NCBI GenBank assembly: GCA_023853785.1
Contig: JAJIRX010000737.1
Coordinates: 124,001 to 188,000, forward strand
Reading direction: 5' to 3'
DNA from: Psilocybe azurescens
Lineage: Eukaryota; Basidiomycota; Agaricomycetes; Agaricales; Agrocybaceae
DNA: 64,000 bases
The number at the start of each line of letters is the position of its first letter. Positions within the stretch are counted from its first letter, which is position 1. The translations under genes were made by a program, and so were the position numbers. Under the pieces are notes generated by a model, which saw only the letters and a list, made by a program, of their open reading frames with translations, made no database searches and was not told where the DNA came from. Shown here in pieces: positions 61,548-64,000 of the stretch.

Positions 61548-63956
61548 ATGAATTCTTCAACCAGCAGAAATACTGCTAGAAAACAAACACAGGAAGACAT
61601 AAAGAAACAGATAGCTCTACTGCAGGCATGTTTGGAGCCTGAACCTGAACCCGAGACGGCGTTGAAGGTCAAATCACCGAAGAGGAAGGCTTTGGGGCCT
61701 ATAACATTGGCACCGGCGACACCATCGCCGAGTGAGTGACTCAAATTGACTATAGAGAATCTTCTCATTACTTTATCTCTAGAGAAGAAGAGAAAAGACT
61801 GACGAACGCTCCCTGGGGAAGCCACTTGCCCGGCCTATATTTCACACAGGATCGCAGAATACGTCACGGGATAGTGGTAGAAGCAGTAAACCTCCTGTAG
61901 AACAGTTCAAGAAACTCGCTCCTTCAAATCTAATTGGAAAACTGGCAAGCATCAGTCGAAGAGCGGATACGGATGATGTGCCAGAGTCGCACACACGCTC
62001 AGTTGCATTTGCTGACCGGCCGGAGATACAACCACCTGTGGAACACGAAGTCCCCGGGAATAAACGTGATGAAAGACTGGCGCTCATTGAGAACCTCGAA
62101 CCCGGCCCATACGAACATACCCCACCCTCTGATGACCCAACTTTCGAGAAATTGGAACCTTACTCAGGAATTGCCATGATCTCGCGGATAGTATCTCACG
62201 AGGAGTTTAATGATCATATGGCAGCACGATACTACCTCTCGCCATCTCGTTTATACTCTGCGATTCGACTCCTTCCTGACAAACAAGGATACGATGTTCC
62301 TGTACCTGGCGACTGGATTACCATCGCCGTGGTGGCAGAACGTGGTCCGATCAAGTTCACCCGCGCACCGGTCACCATCGAGCGAGAGAGCGGTGACCCA
62401 GATAGCAACAAGAAACACTGGAAAGGGAAGGGGAAAGATAGAGACAATGAGCCAGAGAAGCCCTCTGGCAAGAAATACGTCAATTTGAGACTTGTTGACT
62501 TCGGGGCGCGGTCAGGGCCAACTTCATCTGCGACAGGGGGCACCTCAACGATCAGGGGCGATGCCTTCCTAACGCTGCTGCTTTTTGAGTCAGATGGGTT
62601 TGATTTGATTCCAAGAGATGATGGAAGGAAGCCGGATAAGCTGTATAGAGGAGGGAGTCGAGGAGCATTTGAGCATCTTATGGATGTGAAAGAGGGGATG
62701 TTATTGCGCTTTTGAACCCCAAGATCCTAAAACCTTTCCAGGTGAGTATAACGATTCTTGCTTTGGATCTAACGCGACGTTAATTGCATTATGTCGAAGA
62801 GGTCAAACGATAGCCCTCATCCAGTGAACAACGTGCTGGCATTGACAGCTGAATCCGCATCATCTATCATGGTGCTTGGCCGGGCGCGAGACCTGGGAAT
62901 GTGTACTGTTCGAAAACAGGATGGCAAGATCTGTGGAAGCTGGTGTGACAAGCGGCTCAGTGATGTCTGCGATTACCATGTGCAAAATGCTGTACAACGC
63001 CGAAGAGCCGCACGTCCTGAGTTTTCCGTGGGGTATGTGTTTTTCTCCGGCTCAGGCCACTCTGTTCGTGCGTATTCATATATTCATTTGTTATGGTCGT
63101 TGCAGTACATCAGGCATGTCTAGCTCTGCGACACATAAGAGCAAAAACGGCTATGACCCATTGCGTAAATGGGGCCTGAAACCTTCCGACGATATTGCTG
63201 GTAACGGTGCGACGTATATGGTCTCAGGACATATTGTAACTGGGTCGTCGTCTGATCCAAAGACGATGTTCATCAGTGAAACAATGGGAAGGGAAGGACA
63301 AGCCAGGGCGAAGCGATTGATAGATGGAAAAGATTCGGACAGAGCTCTCAAGGCTCTGTTACAGCGAGATAAAGAAGGGATGAAGGCCGTGATGAAAGCC
63401 AGAGAGGTGAATCGCGTGCTCGTCAAGGAAAGGAAAAGTGAGAAGAGCACGAATAAGGTGACTACTGACCCGAAGAAACGGAAGAAATCAAGGGATAGCA
63501 GTGATGAAGAGGGTGATGGTGGTAATGACGACGGAAGGACACCAACCTTCGGAAGACAGCGTATTCTGCAGAAATTATCAAGTCACTAGGTTTTGATCCG
63601 TCTCTGAAACCAGGTCAACAACGTATGGAGAAGAAAGGTGTTCAAGAAAAGGTGTGGTTCACATGTTTTCGTCTTTCTGATTTTTAATGTTATGTCTGCC
63701 AAACCAGTTAGAGGCTCTCGAAGCCGTTCTACAGGGAAGAAAAGATATTGCACTGGGTCCAAAGCCAGGTCCACGAATCCGATCCGGAGTTATAGCACCG
63801 AAACGAGATAAAGTGGCGCCGACCGAGGGGAAGGAGCAGATGTGTGATTTGGGTAGTGGCTCAGATGACGAGTTACCAGAGACATTGACGCAGAGTGGCA
63901 GGGCGGTAAAGGCAAACGAATCCGAAGTGAAGATGGTTGATCTCGACGATTTCTGA
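61548..63956 (+). CDS. MCM10: DNA replication protein Mcm10
   Basis: Exons 61548-61735, 61785-62741, 62800-63032, 63106-63651, 63708-63956; about 724 residues after two corrections. The OB-fold part shows YYLSPSRLYSAIRLLP, VPGDWITIAVVAERGPI, KKYVNLRLVDFGARS, GDAFLTLLLFESD and a reading of ALLNPKILKPFQ. The zinc-finger part follows, with GRARDLGMCTVRK, CGSWCDKR, VCDYHVQNAVQRRRAARPEFSVG. Mcm10 helps activate the CMG helicase and hands primase/polymerase alpha to origins. One G is missing from the G4 run at 62694-62697, and one base near 63550 before TAYSAEIIKSLGFDP. The first intron works in frame with donor GTGACT and acceptor TAGAG; the stronger donor GTGAGT four bases upstream would need another indel. 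Confidence 0.9.
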
Positions 63957-64000
63957 TTTTTACTTTGCTTTGTATTTCTTTACGACGGAGCGGTGTACTT

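Noticed and set aside
1..64000. A coordinated novel gene cluster or defence system
   Set aside because: No group of adjacent genes with linked functions, shared regulation or system-like domains was found. Conserved genes here look like unrelated housekeeping and signalling genes.

Overview
The window reads as nuclear DNA of a mushroom-forming basidiomycete (Agaricomycetes). Genes lie on both strands and are split by many short introns (about 45-140 bp, almost all GT-AG). The gene content fits: a DUF6535 remnant, several members of a large agaricomycete F-box-like family, an atypical G-protein alpha subunit, a DUF7729-like secreted protein, and conserved eukaryotic genes (Nhx-type Na+/H+ antiporter, OXA1, eEF1B, a Nudix hydrolase, a Cdc20/Fizzy-type APC/C activator, MCM10). 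I saw no bacterial operons, CRISPR arrays or rRNA genes, and no convincing tRNA gene.

Layout. 0-9.5 kb is accessory and decayed: a coiled-coil ORF, a tandem-plus-inverted repeat, a gag-like retroelement ORF, a frameshifted DUF6535 gene, and a fragment of a kinase-like gene whose fuller copy sits at 45.9-47.3 kb in the opposite orientation. 10.5-24.2 kb is a conserved block: G alpha (+), a pyrimidine-rich gap, Nhx antiporter (-), OXA1 (-), DUF202 membrane protein (+), an unassigned stretch, and a nine-exon coiled-coil protein (-). 24.6-29.1 kb carries two tandem F-box-like genes (-). 29.1-33 kb is gene-poor. eEF1B lies at 33.0-33.9 kb and a decayed third F-box-like copy at 35.0-36.9 kb. 39.7-40.7 kb is a DUF7729-like secreted protein. 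40.7-45.9 kb is AT-rich and gene-poor. 45.9-50.8 kb holds the kinase-like gene, a small secreted cysteine-containing protein and a Nudix hydrolase. 50.8-55.6 kb is gene-poor. 55.7-64 kb holds the Cdc20-like WD40 gene, a weak SR-like candidate, and MCM10.

The genes do not form one pathway. Cdc20-like and MCM10 both concern the cell cycle, OXA1 and Nhx concern organelle membranes, and G alpha concerns signalling, but their adjacency looks incidental.

The strongest single observation concerns sequence quality. Eight gene models (G alpha, Nhx, OXA1, the coiled-coil gene, F-box copy 2, kinase-like, Cdc20-like, MCM10) are broken by single-base indels. Most are one missing base, often inside a homopolymer run. 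Restoring the base counts makes each spliced model an exact multiple of three. Because MCM10 and OXA1 are normally essential, uncorrected long-read consensus errors are the simplest explanation. Readers should not take these as pseudogenes without checking reads. Biologically, the most interesting items are the atypical G alpha (switch-II Gln replaced by Thr, 5-nt microexon, Asn-Gly repeat insert) and the Cdc20-like protein with a C-terminal IR tail but a shortened C-box.
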